Of a stretch of 64,000 nt of DNA, positions 37,772-47,992 are shown piece by piece. Each line of letters begins with the position of its first letter. Positions within the stretch are counted from its first letter, which is position 1. Location: NCBI RefSeq assembly GCF_014697475.1, contig NZ_JACJRV010000002.1, positions 339,572-403,571 of the forward strand, written 5' to 3'. Below the pieces are notes generated by a model. It saw nothing but the letters and a program-made list of their open reading frames with translations. It was not told the origin of the DNA and made no database searches. Made by a program: the position numbers and the translations under genes. The stretch comes from Nostoc sp. FACHB-152. Lineage in GTDB: Bacteria; Cyanobacteriota; Cyanobacteriia; Cyanobacteriales; Nostocaceae.

Positions 37772-38656
37772 ATGGCTATCACGAACAACTATAAATTAAA
37801 TCTCATCCAATGGTATCCGGGGCATATTGCCAAGGCGGAAAAGAATCTCAAAGAACAGCTAAAGCTGGTAGATGTAGTTTTAGAAGTCCGGGATGCGCGA
37901 ATTCCCCTAGCGACCAACCACCCGCAAATGGGCGAGTGGGTAGGAAATAAAACGCGGATTTTGGTAGTCAACCGTTTAGATATGATTACGCCCGAAGTCC
38001 GATCAATATGGACAAATTGGTTCAAAAGTCAAGGCGAAGTCCCTTATTTTACTAATGCCCAACACGGTCAAGGAGTAAATGCGATCGCTAAAGCTGCCCA
38101 AGCTGCCGGAGTAGAATTGAATCAAAGAAGACGCGATCGGGGAATGTTACCCCGTCCTGTTCGCGCTGTGGTGATTGGTTTTCCCAACGTTGGCAAATCA
38201 GCCTTAATTAACCGCCTTTTGGGAAAGCGAGTGGTGGAAAGTGCAGCGCGTCCGGGGGTAACACGTAACTTGCGCTGGGTGCGTATCTCTGACGAGTTAC
38301 AATTGCTTGATGCTCCTGGTGTCATCCCCTCTAGATTGGAAAATCAAGCAGCAGCACTAAAACTAGCTATTTGTGATGACATTGGCCAAGCATCTTACGA
38401 TAACCAGTTAGTAGCATCTGCACTAGTAGATTTCCTGAATGAAATCCACATTACAGAGAATAATTTATTACCAGAATCACCGCTACAGTTACGTTACAAC
38501 TTTGAATCTACATCCTATACAGGAGAATCATATTTAGAAGCCTTGGCAGAACATCGTTATCAGGGTGATGTTGAGCGAACGGCAAGGCAACTTTTAACAG
38601 ATTTTCGTAAGGGATTATTAGGGCCAGTTCCTTTGGAATTACCACCTAACGCATAA
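37772..38656 (+). CDS. ylqF: Ribosome biogenesis GTPase YlqF (RbgA)
   Basis: 294 residues from MAITNNYKLNLIQWYPGH. It is a circularly permuted GTPase: G4 block VVNRLDMI comes before G1 GFPNVGKSALINRLL, then G2 region RPGVTRN, and G3 DAPG in LLDAPGVIPSR. The C-terminus has the ANTAR-like helices. YlqF acts late in 50S subunit assembly. An upstream extension to 37691 crosses repeat sequence (CCCCACTCCC) and is unlikely to be translated. Confidence 0.93.
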   Translation: MAITNNYKLNLIQWYPGHIAKAEKNLKEQLKLVDVVLEVRDARIPLATNHPQMGEWVGNKTRILVVNRLDMITPEVRSIWTNWFKSQGEVPYFTNAQHGQGVNAIAKAAQAAGVELNQRRRDRGMLPRPVRAVVIGFPNVGKSALINRLLGKRVVESAARPGVTRNLRWVRISDELQLLDAPGVIPSRLENQAAALKLAICDDIGQASYDNQLVASALVDFLNEIHITENNLLPESPLQLRYNFESTSYTGESYLEALAEHRYQGDVERTARQLLTDFRKGLLGPVPLELPPNA

Positions 38657-38906
38657 TCAAGCCTTTCCAGCCTTTTTTGAGTAGCCTTTGAGTAGGATCA
38701 AAAATCTCTAGAGGCGGTGTGCCTTTTTCCTAATCCATAACAGAATTTAGTTATCGGTTGGTTATGCTCATAATCGCTGCACCATGTAAGGTGGACAAAA
38801 TTTGCTTCCCTAGAAATTTTTGCCAACTGTCTATAGTGACTTGTGGTGAACAATTGTGGAATGGTACCGTCTACAAGTTGGCACAGGAGTAGAAAGAGTT
38901 TCAATC

Positions 38907-40952
38907 ATGAAGCGCAGACACAAAGTAGCTGGTTTTCAAGCAATACTCTTCAGTCTTAGCTCAATTTCAACCTATCTTATACCTGACTCTACTATTGTGG
39001 CTGCACCGCCGAGAACGCCAGATAAAACTGTTAATTGTGAGATTTTAGTAGTAGGTGGTGGACTGTCTGGAGCGGCTACAGCTTACGAGGGGTTATTAGC
39101 TGGTAGAACAGTGTGTCTGACAGAAATTACCGACTGGGTGGGGGGACAAATTTCCTCCCAGGGGACATCTGCGTTAGATGAAAGACCTACTCAACGCGAT
39201 CGCCAATTCTATTCTCGTGGTTATTTAGAATTACGCAACCGTATTCAACGGCATTACGGTAAGCTAAACCCTGGTGACTGTTGGGTAAGTGACTCTTGTT
39301 TTTTGCCCCGCGATGCTCACACTGTTCTGTTCCAAATGTTAAAAGATGCCGAGAAAAAGGGCAAAGGTAAATTAGCTTGGTTCCCCAATACTGTAATTAA
39401 GGAACTCCAGCTTAATCCTAACGGGAAAATTATCGATGGTGCGATCGCTATTCAACATCAACCAGCCAAAGGCGCACCACCCCTCAATACCGCCACCCTC
39501 TCCGCAACCATTGAAGATGCCTATCGCTACCAAAACTCATCGCGGTTGACCAAAAATATTATCCGCTTTGTTCCCAAGGTTGCTAAAAAATCAACTACAA
39601 GCAATTCTCCCAAATGGTACGTTGTTGATACCAGCGAAACTGGCGAAATTATTGCCCTAGCTGATGTCCCCTACCGCTTAGGTATTGATGGGCGTTCCTT
39701 TCTCGAACCATCTTCTTCCAGCAGCAGCAACGACCCCTATTGTACTCAAGGCTTTACTTACACCTTTGCAATGGAGGCAACTAAGGAACCACAACCCCAA
39801 AAAATGCCCCCATTTTATTTACAATATTCACCATATTTCAGCTATGAATTAGAGCGACTGGCGAACTTTGACTTAGTTTTTACCTACCGACGCATTTGGA
39901 GTCCGAAAAAAGGGAAACCCACGCAATTTAAAGGCGTGAGATTTACTGCGCCTACACCAGGGGACATCTCCATGCAGAACTGGACTTGGGGTAACGACTA
40001 CCGCCCTGGAACCCCCAACGATAACTTAGTTTATACTCGCCAACAATTGCAAAGCACTGGGCAGTTAAAACCAGGTGGTTGGATGGGGGGGCTACGCACA
40101 GAAACCCTGCGTAGAGGCGAAGAGAATGCCCTTGCTTACTATTACTGGCTAGTACAAGGAACCACAGATTCTCAGTTGGGTGAAGGAGTGAAACAACCGC
40201 GAACCAATAACAGATTGTTAACTGGGCTAAAATCCCCAATGGGAACAGCGCATGGCTTGTCAAAATATCCCTATATGCGAGAAGCAAGGCGGATAATTGG
40301 TCGTCCTAGTTGGGGACAACCCCAAGGCTTTACAATTTGGGAAGTTGATATATCTCGCCGCAACTACAACGATGAGTATTATCGCAAAACCCTACCAGCA
40401 GATATGTATCGCCAGTTAAAAGCGACATTAGCCGGTTTAGAAGCAGCATCAGTCATTAGTGGTCAAGTCTCACCAGATAAAGCATTACGCCGTAGTCGTT
40501 CTACTATCTTCCCTGACTCTGTGGGTATTGGTCACTATGCCATTGATTTTCACCCTTGTATGGTTCAAAGCCCACCAGAAACCCCTGGTAATCAAGAACG
40601 TCCCGGAGAAAGACGCGGTGCTGGACAAGCTTACCCCTTCCAAATTGCGTTACGGGCAATGATTCCCCAAAAAATTGACAATTTAATAGTTGGTGGTAAA
40701 AGTATTGCTACTAGCCATATTGCCTCTGCTGCCTATCGAGTACACTCCTTTGAATGGTCTTCTGGTGCGGCGGCGGGGACAGTAGCAACTTTCGCCCTCA
40801 AAAATAATATTGCACCCTACCAACTGGTAAATGATTTGCCAAAAGCAGAACCACAACTGCAAGCCTTCAGAAATTTATTACAGCAAAATGGCAACCCTAT
40901 CGCCTTCCCTGACACCTCAATTTTTAACGAAAACTGGGAAGATTGGCGGTAA
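38907..40952 (+). CDS. Exported FAD-dependent oxidoreductase
   Basis: 681 residues from MKRRHKVAGFQAIL. A signal-like N-terminus (to about residue 35) is followed by the FAD fold CEILVVGGGLSGAATAYEGL and a conserved WVGGQISSQGTSALDE. C-terminal NLIVGGKSIATSHIASAAYR and WSSGAAAGTVA close the FAD site. It fits the FAD-dependent oxidoreductase family found in cyanobacteria; the substrate is unknown. An upstream in-frame start at 38856 is possible but would hide the signal peptide. Confidence 0.85.
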   Translation: MKRRHKVAGFQAILFSLSSISTYLIPDSTIVAAPPRTPDKTVNCEILVVGGGLSGAATAYEGLLAGRTVCLTEITDWVGGQISSQGTSALDERPTQRDRQFYSRGYLELRNRIQRHYGKLNPGDCWVSDSCFLPRDAHTVLFQMLKDAEKKGKGKLAWFPNTVIKELQLNPNGKIIDGAIAIQHQPAKGAPPLNTATLSATIEDAYRYQNSSRLTKNIIRFVPKVAKKSTTSNSPKWYVVDTSETGEIIALADVPYRLGIDGRSFLEPSSSSSSNDPYCTQGFTYTFAMEATKEPQPQKMPPFYLQYSPYFSYELERLANFDLVFTYRRIWSPKKGKPTQFKGVRFTAPTPGDISMQNWTWGNDYRPGTPNDNLVYTRQQLQSTGQLKPGGWMGGLRTETLRRGEENALAYYYWLVQGTTDSQLGEGVKQPRTNNRLLTGLKSPMGTAHGLSKYPYMREARRIIGRPSWGQPQGFTIWEVDISRRNYNDEYYRKTLPADMYRQLKATLAGLEAASVISGQVSPDKALRRSRSTIFPDSVGIGHYAIDFHPCMVQSPPETPGNQERPGERRGAGQAYPFQIALRAMIPQKIDNLIVGGKSIATSHIASAAYRVHSFEWSSGAAAGTVATFALKNNIAPYQLVNDLPKAEPQLQAFRNLLQQNGNPIAFPDTSIFNENWEDWR

Positions 40953-41701
40953 TTTCTCTCTGGGAATTAGGAAAACACTTATCCTAATTCTCATCGCTCA
41001 TACTCAGAGTAGATAACACAAAAAATATAGGTAAATGCGATCGCGCTTCAATTCAATATCAACCAGTTGTGTGGGTTAACTACGACTAGCTTGACTATTG
41101 TGTAGGTCATAGCTTTTCGGTTTCTGCTGAATTAGTGCAATCCTCTAAGTTACTTAACCCTGTTGTGTCACTCTGAGAAAAGAAAAATCAAAGCTAAATT
41201 TTCAACTGTAGATATAACGGACATTTGAGCGTTTATTTTCTAATAAAATGACTGGAATCAAGCTTTTTCGGCAAAAGTCTTATGCTGTAAGCATCCTAGA
41301 TTATTCTCCAGTAAAAGTGACAGAAGAGGGTTAAACAATGAAAGTAATGGTAGAGAAAATTTATTTAAGTTTTAAAAGAATAGAACCTGGGAATTTTATG
41401 CGAAGCGTAATAATATATTTAAGCGTAAATTACTGATAATAATGAATCTAAAATTAATACTAAATATTTAATGAAGACCTCATAAAAATACATCAAATTA
41501 TGTTGTATTATATTTTACAAACTATATTAAAATTAAAAATGAATTATTATCTAAATCCAATTCAAATATATACTAACAGTATATTTGCTGTATAACAGAG
41601 TGATAAATATAAACATTTCATATTGAAAGCAGCGTAGTAATACAGAGCCATAGATTTTTCTGATTGCATTAGCTTAAAATTTATTACACACTTTTTTCAG
41701 C
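40953..41701. other. 749-bp AT-rich intergenic region before the orphan PstB gene
   Basis: No large gene. It is one of the longest non-coding stretches here and has one possible small gene at 41338-41436. Confidence 0.4.
41338..41436 (+). CDS. Possible 32-residue peptide
   Basis: ATG with GAGG nine bases upstream; peptide MKVMVEKIYLSFKRIEPGNF and 12 more residues. It may be a leader or chance reading frame. Confidence 0.2.
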   Translation: MKVMVEKIYLSFKRIEPGNFMRSVIIYLSVNY

Positions 41702-42496
41702 ATGAATAAACTTATTCCAGCAATCAAAGTCAAAAATCTCAGCCTTTACTACAACACCCAAAAAATTATCGAAGGGGTGTCAATCGATATTTACCAAGAC
41801 AAAGTAACTGCAATTATTGGCCCTAGTGGTTGTGGTAAGTCTACATTTATTAAATGCCTCAACCGTATTAATGAATTAGAAGCAGAAGTCCAGGTTGAAG
41901 GCAGAGTAGAATTTTATAATCAAAATATTTATGAACGTCGAGTTAATTTAAATCGTTTACGTCGCCAAGTAAGTATAGTCCTTCCCAAACCAAATCTTTT
42001 TCCCATGAGTATTTACGATAATGTTGCTTATGGGGTAAAAATTTTAGGATGGCGACCAAAAGTAGAGTTAGACGAGATTGTCGAATCTGCCATTAAAGCT
42101 GCTGACCTTTGGGATGAAGTGAAAAATAAATTGCATAAATCTGCTTTAGACCTTTCTGGTGGACAACAACAGAGGCTTTGCATTGCTCGTGCTTTAGCAG
42201 TTAAACCCAAAGTAATGCTTATGGATGAGCCTTGTTTTGGTCTTGACCCCATCGCAAGTATGAAAGTTGAAAATTTAATTCAGAGTTTGCGTTTGCGATC
42301 AAACTTGACAATGGTAATTATTAGTCATAACTTGCAGCAAGTCACGCGCGTATCTGATTTCACTGCTTTTTTTCAAACTAATGAAAATCGCATTGGTCAC
42401 ATGGTTGAATTTGGGACTACAAAGAAAATCTTTTCTAGTGCCGTTGATGCACGCACTCGTGAATATGTCTTGGCACGTCTCGGTTGTGGTAAATAA
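41702..42496 (+). CDS. Orphan PstB-like ATPase with altered Q-loop
   Basis: 264 residues, related throughout to PstB. Walker [10 protein letters not shown] (40-48), signature LSGGQQQR (151-158), Walker B VMLMDEP (171-177) and switch His 209 are all kept. The Q-loop, VFQRPNPFP in the operon copy, reads VLPKPNLFP here, so the conserved glutamine is proline (residue 95). The C-terminal PstB-type tail (VEFGTTKKIFSS) remains. No permease or binding protein is near. It may couple differently to a transporter or have another partner (inference). Confidence 0.85.
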   Translation: MNKLIPAIKVKNLSLYYNTQKIIEGVSIDIYQDKVTAIIGPSGCGKSTFIKCLNRINELEAEVQVEGRVEFYNQNIYERRVNLNRLRRQVSIVLPKPNLFPMSIYDNVAYGVKILGWRPKVELDEIVESAIKAADLWDEVKNKLHKSALDLSGGQQQRLCIARALAVKPKVMLMDEPCFGLDPIASMKVENLIQSLRLRSNLTMVIISHNLQQVTRVSDFTAFFQTNENRIGHMVEFGTTKKIFSSAVDARTREYVLARLGCGK

Positions 42497-42796
42497 ACTA
42501 TGTAAATATTTAAATTTTTGTATAGATATTTATTCGATTTGTTTTACAGCAGTTTTCATCCCAATGAGGTACGTTCCTCTAGCCTCTAGCCCCTATCTAC
42601 TTGTACTGCACTCAACCGAAAAACGCTGTATCTTATGAGCAATTACTAATTTAATTTGACAAAATTAGAACAACTCTAGTATTGATTTTAAGGAGTTTTA
42701 CGGTTATCAGAGACTTTATTACCTAGATATAACATGGATAATTTACTGTCTTGGATATGAATTAAGGATCTGAGCCAGATTGTCATACGGTATTTT
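42497..42796. other. Intergenic region with heptamer-like repeat
   Basis: No gene. CTAGCCTCTAGCCCC near 42578 is STRR-like. The rest is AT-rich. Confidence 0.35.
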
Positions 42797-43897
42797 ATGA
42801 GCTATGCCACACAAACTGAGCTAAATGGCTCAGGTAATGTCACCCATATCAAGTCATCTAAGTTAGAACAACCAGCTTCTAGCCTCGCCTCTGTTAGCAA
42901 AACCGAGATAGCAGTTTTGCTATTAGATGCAGAAAATTTACAAATTAACACTGAAACTGAAAAATTTTTAACAACCGTTTGTACTTATCCGATTCAAATT
43001 AAAATTGCCTTTGCAAATTGGTGCAGCATGGGCAAACTAGATATAGATTTACATGGGCGTGGTTACGATTTAATTCATGTGCCTGTGGGTAAAGATAATG
43101 CTGACGGAAAAATGATCACTTTTGGCTCATCTATTCACGAAAGATACCCAAAGGCTAGAGAAGTTTTAGTCTGTTCTTCAGATAAAGTAATGATTAACCT
43201 TTGCAACCATCTACAGCAACATGGATTAACGGTATATCAGGTGAGCAAACAAGGTGAAGATATCACAGTATTAAATAGTTATACAGGTCAACTTGTCAGA
43301 CAGGTTGCTAATTCTATCCCAGAAATTCCAACGATCGCCCAGTTTATTGCACAAATCAAAGAATTAATTAAAGCAGAACAAAAGCAGACTCAAAATATTT
43401 GGATTAAGCTAAATACTATTTCAAAAAATTATAAAAGCAAATATAAATTAACTATCGGTCAGGTTGTTGCTAAACATTTTCCTGGACAGAAAGCTAGAGA
43501 AATTTTTATTAACCATCCTACAGAATTTGTACTGCATCAAATTGAGCAAGCTGCCGAAGTTTATATTACCTTATTTGAAATCAATTCTAACTCAGTCAAT
43601 AGTCAAAATGCTCCAGGAGCAAGTGATAATAAATCTCAATTATTGTCTAAAATTGCTACCAAATTAGATTTAGAACACGCACTCCAGAATATTATTAATG
43701 AATTAACTATTCACTCTCCTGGAAGCTACATTAACATAGGGCCTTTAGGAAGCCAGTTTAAGCAGCAATATGGTAAACCAATTACAGAACAAATTAAAAG
43801 CTTACAATTAAGTGGTAATTTTCTTAAATTTGTACAATCTTGTAATTCCTTTAAACTCAGAGAAACTCCAAAAGGATGGGAGATAGCTATTAAATAA
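42797..43897 (+). CDS. NYN-domain putative ribonuclease with OST-HTH/LOTUS C-terminus
   Basis: 366 residues. The NYN (PIN-like) domain spans about 36-160: VLLLDAENLQIN (Asp 44, Asn 47), GKDNADGKMI (Asp 100, Asp 103) and CSSDKVMINL (Asp 129) supply the acidic site. From about 190 there are winged-helix (LOTUS) units; the last, near 290-365, has YINIGPLGSQFKQQYG and LQLSGNFLKFV. NYN domains cut RNA and LOTUS domains bind RNA (family knowledge). Bacterial NYN-LOTUS proteins are poorly studied. A 30-residue polar leader precedes the domain. Confidence 0.8.
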   Translation: MSYATQTELNGSGNVTHIKSSKLEQPASSLASVSKTEIAVLLLDAENLQINTETEKFLTTVCTYPIQIKIAFANWCSMGKLDIDLHGRGYDLIHVPVGKDNADGKMITFGSSIHERYPKAREVLVCSSDKVMINLCNHLQQHGLTVYQVSKQGEDITVLNSYTGQLVRQVANSIPEIPTIAQFIAQIKELIKAEQKQTQNIWIKLNTISKNYKSKYKLTIGQVVAKHFPGQKAREIFINHPTEFVLHQIEQAAEVYITLFEINSNSVNSQNAPGASDNKSQLLSKIATKLDLEHALQNIINELTIHSPGSYINIGPLGSQFKQQYGKPITEQIKSLQLSGNFLKFVQSCNSFKLRETPKGWEIAIK

Positions 43898-44037
43898 TCT
43901 TTAATCCAAACTCTTGCTTATCCTGGTTCGATGATGTAGGATGCTTACATAATTCCTGCTTAAGAAGGACTTGATAATCTAGCAAAAAAGGCAAAATTTA
44001 GACATAGATAAGCTCTAGTGCTAGATTTTCAGGATTT

Positions 44038-45060
44038 ATGGAAATTGCTCACGTTCACTTTTATGTAGAAAATGCCAAAGCTTGGCGGAATTGGTTTGTA
44101 GACTATCTGGGATTTACAGCAGTAGCAAGTGAGATAAGTTCATCTCACACCCATACAGAAACGGTGCAAAGCGGTGCTATCTGTTTTTTACTGTCTTCAC
44201 CATTATTACCCACCAGTCCAGTAGCCCAGTTTCTGCATCAACATCCTCCGGGTGTGGCAGATATTGCTTTTACTGTCCCAAATCTGGAAACAGCGATCGC
44301 CCAAGCAGTAGCACACGGAGCTACAATCTTAGAACCCATCCAACAATATCCCGGCTATAAGTGCAGCAAAATTGCGGCTTGGGGTAGTATGACTCATACC
44401 TTGATAGAAAAAGACCAAACCAGACCACTGCAACAAGAGACTCGCCCTATTTTTACCGCCATAGATCATATCGTTTTAAACGTAGCCATTGGTGATTTAG
44501 AGCGTGCTGTGGTTTGGTACAGCAACATTCTCGATATGCAACCACAACAGGTATTTAAAATTAAAACTGAGCGCTCGGCTTTGTACAGCCAAGTGATGGT
44601 TTCTCCCAACGGCAGCGTACAATTACCAATTAACGAACCAGCTTCTAGCAATTCCCAAATTCAAGAGTTCCTCGATGTAAATCGCGGCCCAGGAATTCAG
44701 CATATCGCTTTACGAACATCAAATCTTGTCAGTGCGATCGCCAAATTACGAAGTCGTGGTTTATCTTTACTATCTGTTCCTCAAACTTACTACACCCAGC
44801 TAAAAAAGCGGCCAGAATTTCCCCTATCTTCTTTAGAACTGGAAGCGATCGCCCAACAAGAAATTTTAGTTGATTGGCAAGCAAATACTCACAACGCCTT
44901 GCTGTTACAAATCTTTACCCAACCCATCTTTGAACAGCCAACTTTTTTCTTTGAGTTTATTGAACGCCGCTTCCAAGCTCAAGGTTTTGGTGAAGGTAAC
45001 TTCCGCGCCTTGTTTGAAGCTATTGAAAGCGAACAAATCAAACGCGGTACTCTTTCTTAA
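44038..45060 (+). CDS. hppD: 4-hydroxyphenylpyruvate dioxygenase
   Basis: 340 residues, two VOC modules. The iron ligands fit the family: His 144 (IDHIVLN), His 222 (IQHIALRT) and Glu 306 (FFFEFIER). HPPD makes homogentisate, the precursor of tocopherol; plastoquinone in cyanobacteria uses another route. The C-terminus GFGEGNFRALFEAIE is the closing HPPD helix. It stands alone, 140 bp after the NYN gene. Confidence 0.9.
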   Translation: MEIAHVHFYVENAKAWRNWFVDYLGFTAVASEISSSHTHTETVQSGAICFLLSSPLLPTSPVAQFLHQHPPGVADIAFTVPNLETAIAQAVAHGATILEPIQQYPGYKCSKIAAWGSMTHTLIEKDQTRPLQQETRPIFTAIDHIVLNVAIGDLERAVVWYSNILDMQPQQVFKIKTERSALYSQVMVSPNGSVQLPINEPASSNSQIQEFLDVNRGPGIQHIALRTSNLVSAIAKLRSRGLSLLSVPQTYYTQLKKRPEFPLSSLELEAIAQQEILVDWQANTHNALLLQIFTQPIFEQPTFFFEFIERRFQAQGFGEGNFRALFEAIESEQIKRGTLS

Positions 45061-45185
45061 GCTGAGTGCCAGGAATAATAACTTTTAGTTATGTACTAAT
45101 AAAAAATCACCAATGACCAATGACTGATGACTATTGATACACAAGTAAGCTAATCTTAAGGAAAATTAACATTTAAATTCCGCCG

Positions 45186-45884
45186 ATGCTAAGACTATTT
45201 ACTGACTTCGACGGCCCCATTGTTGATGTTTCTGAACGATACTACCGTGTTTATCAATTTTGTTTAGAAAAAACCCAACGTCCAGGCCAAGCGGTACGAC
45301 AACTGAGTAAACCAGAATTTTGGCAATTGAAAAGAGCGCGTGTTCCCGAAACCCAAATTGCCCTCAATTCTGGCCTTGACGAAGCGCAAGCAAAAGAATT
45401 TTCTCAGCTGCGGCGGAAAACAGTACATACAGAAGAATACTTTGACTATGACACTCTAGTACCGGGTGCTGTAGAAGCATTGTTAAAAATTCAAGAGGCG
45501 GGAATTGATTTGGCCGTTATGACAATGCGCCGGGTTTGGGAGTTAGACTTTGCCTTTAAAAAATTTGATTTAGGTAGGTTTTTTCCCGAAAATCGCTGTT
45601 ATTGTCTAACTAACGATTATGTTAAGACTCGTGACATTGACGATAAGCCATTATTAATGGCAAAAGCGTTAAAAGAACTATCCCCTGTTACTGATAGCTG
45701 GATGGTAGGGGATACAGAAGCCGATATTACAGCTGCGAAAAAACACGGTATTAAAGTTATGGCTGTAGAGTCTGGTATCCGCGATCGCGATCAACTAGAA
45801 CTATACCAACCTGACCTGATTGTGCCAAATTTAAGCTCGGCTGTCGCTCTCATCTTAGAGAATCGAACTTTAGTTCTGAAGTAA
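45186..45884 (+). CDS. HAD-superfamily hydrolase
   Basis: 232 residues. Motif I is RLFTDFDGPIVD, motif II lies at AVMTMRR, motif III is the Lys region DDKPLLMAKAL, and motif IV is WMVGDTEADITAAKKHG. A helical cap sits between motifs I and II. Phosphatase of unknown substrate. Confidence 0.85.
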   Translation: MLRLFTDFDGPIVDVSERYYRVYQFCLEKTQRPGQAVRQLSKPEFWQLKRARVPETQIALNSGLDEAQAKEFSQLRRKTVHTEEYFDYDTLVPGAVEALLKIQEAGIDLAVMTMRRVWELDFAFKKFDLGRFFPENRCYCLTNDYVKTRDIDDKPLLMAKALKELSPVTDSWMVGDTEADITAAKKHGIKVMAVESGIRDRDQLELYQPDLIVPNLSSAVALILENRTLVLK

Positions 45885-45900
45885 TCACTATTAAATGCAA

Positions 45901-45940
45901 AATGGGTAGCAATTAGATCACAAATTAGTTGCTACCCATT
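45901..45940. terminator. Bidirectional terminator hairpin
   Basis: AATGGGTAGCAA (45901-45912) pairs with TTGCTACCCATT (45929-45940) midway between two converging genes. Confidence 0.6.
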
Positions 45941-45961
45941 ATTATTTCAAAACTATTAACC

Positions 45962-46588
45962 TTACCGCAAAAAGCTGCTGATCAGCCACAATAATATAAA
46001 TGTAAACACAGTAGAAAATTGGTCAGCCGTCGGTCTGATCAAACCAAATTGGGGTAACAACCAGTTAGCCAGTAAGCCTCCCACAATTAAGCCTGCAATT
46101 AGACCAATCAGTGTCAACAAAACGGCTCTACCGAATTTACCTTCCTTGCGATTGAGAAAATAAACACTAACACCCACCCCTACCACTAACGCTAACTGTA
46201 AAATTTGAGCACCGGCGGCAGGATAAAAAATTCCAATAGCACTCAAACCCGAATACCAAGCGCCTGGCAACAATATATCTGCCATTGATGGCTGATCTAT
46301 GATTCTTTGTAGCCATGCAGGCGACTGTTCACGAGGAGTGGAGACTTCTTTCGGAGGAAATTGTACTCTTAGTTCTGGAAACCGGATACGCTCAGGGACT
46401 TTAATTTTACCTTCCTGGCGCATCCGGAGGCGATCCATTAAAATCGCATCGTAAGCCGCTTCAATGAGTTCCACACTTTTGCCATCGCCACTGTATTGCT
46501 CCAATAGGCGATTGCGAGCATCCTGAATTTCATCAAAGCTAGCATCTTCGGACACCCCAAGTTTTTCGTAGGGATTTTGATCGCTCAT
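45962..46588 (-). CDS. CPP1-like J-domain membrane protein
   Basis: 208 residues. An N-terminal J-like domain (NPYEKLGVSEDASFDEIQDA) lacks the HPD tripeptide. Three or four membrane helices follow in the C-terminal half. The layout matches the cyanobacterial counterpart of plant CPP1, which stabilises protochlorophyllide oxidoreductase in chloroplasts. The cyanobacterial role is inferred by homology. It converges on the HAD gene. Confidence 0.85.
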   Translation of the reverse strand: MSDQNPYEKLGVSEDASFDEIQDARNRLLEQYSGDGKSVELIEAAYDAILMDRLRMRQEGKIKVPERIRFPELRVQFPPKEVSTPREQSPAWLQRIIDQPSMADILLPGAWYSGLSAIGIFYPAAGAQILQLALVVGVGVSVYFLNRKEGKFGRAVLLTLIGLIAGLIVGGLLANWLLPQFGLIRPTADQFSTVFTFILLWLISSFLR

Positions 46589-47272
46589 GGGAGTTTATAC
46601 TTCAGCCTTAGTCAGCAGCGGTATTTTGCTTTAGGAAAAACAAATTTAGTTTTACCTAAGTTAAACTAATGTTTCGAGCAACTGATATGCTCTACCAGGA
46701 TAGTAGCACGGGTAAGTTAGACTGACCTGGGAATTTTAACTATAGCAACTTTAACATATTGCTAGAACTCCGTGTATCCCCTCATGTCGTTGCCAAGTAG
46801 GGAATATACTCTAGAATTTGAACTAAAAGTACTTAAAACTTAATTTTTTATGAAAAAAACAAATTTTATGTTGTAAATCTAGCAATTTCTCATACCTTGA
46901 GGCAACTTAGATGGATTAGCTTCATAATCACCAGTGGTGTCGATATCCATATCGATATTAGAATTGAAAAGTTTTAAGTTACCACCTAATTGGGAGTAAG
47001 AAGTTTTTCTAGGTTACAAAGCGACTATGGCTAATGCCAAATTAATTGGCAACTAGCTATCAAGTTGACAATTAAAATACCTGCGTTTAGAGTGCAGGTA
47101 ATGCCAGCAAAATATTCTGGCTTTGATTGAAAAAGCTCCTGATTACACCATTATTTGGCTCATCAGGAAAAGTACTTACTAGCCTTGTAGATCCTTTAAC
47201 AACCCCAAAGTGGAAACTGCGTCTACGCAATTGTCCTGTTAATCTTACGAATTTTTGTGCAAAGTGATGGTC
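46589..47272. other. Long upstream region of the response regulator
   Basis: 684 bp without a gene. It includes the near-palindrome GATATCCATATCGATATTAG at about 46943. I looked for a clear NtcA site (GTAN8TAC) and did not see one. Confidence 0.35.
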
Positions 47273-47992
47273 ATGGCTCCCGCCAAGATTCTTGTAGTTG
47301 ATGACGACCCTGCGGTTCGGAACTTAATCCAACGCTTTTTGATTAAGCAGAACTATCAGGTGGAGGCGGCTGAGGACGGTAAGACTGCCTTAGCCCTATT
47401 CGAGCAATTTAACCCTGATCTGGTAATTTTAGATGTAAATTTACCAGATGTTATCGGGTTCAACCTCTGTCAAGAGATGCAAAGTCGCAATGGTGTGTTT
47501 GTTCTTATGCTCACTAGCCGTGCGGATGAAGCTGACAAAATTCGCGGCTTTGCGAAAGGTGCCGATGACTATCTCACCAAGCCCTTTGGTTTAGGAGAGC
47601 TAGAAGTCAGAGTTGCTGCAATTTTGCGGCGACAACGGGTAGTAACTACCGCAGAGCAGAAGCGCCTAGTATTTGAAAAGCTAATGATTGATCCCGTGCG
47701 ACGGGAAGTGGCATTAAATAATCAGCCAGTGCCTTTAACAGCACTGGAATTTGACTTATTGCATTTTTTGGCCAGCCATCCTGGCAGAGTTTGGCGACGA
47801 GCCGAACTCATTCAAGAGGTATGGGATTATGAATATGTTGGCGACCAACGGGTTGTAGACGTGCATATCGGTCAAATTCGGAAGAAAATTGAAGTCGATG
47901 CTAGTCAACCAGCATTAATTCAAACAGTACGCGGTGTAGGTTATAAGTTTGAATGCCCTACTCATGCCCCGCAGCTAGAAACCAACCCTTGA
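47273..47992 (+). CDS. OmpR-family response regulator
   Basis: 239 residues from MAPAKILVVDDD (starts at 47267 or TTG at 47255 are possible). Receiver: acidic pocket VVDDD, phosphoacceptor in LVILDVNLPD, and the switch Thr/Lys in LMLTSR and LTKPFG. Winged-helix DNA-binding domain: PLTALEFDLLHFL and VVDVHIGQIRKKI. It resembles the NrrA/Rre37 group of cyanobacterial nitrogen-responsive regulators, but I cannot confirm this without comparison. No histidine kinase is next to it. Confidence 0.85.
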   Translation: MAPAKILVVDDDPAVRNLIQRFLIKQNYQVEAAEDGKTALALFEQFNPDLVILDVNLPDVIGFNLCQEMQSRNGVFVLMLTSRADEADKIRGFAKGADDYLTKPFGLGELEVRVAAILRRQRVVTTAEQKRLVFEKLMIDPVRREVALNNQPVPLTALEFDLLHFLASHPGRVWRRAELIQEVWDYEYVGDQRVVDVHIGQIRKKIEVDASQPALIQTVRGVGYKFECPTHAPQLETNP

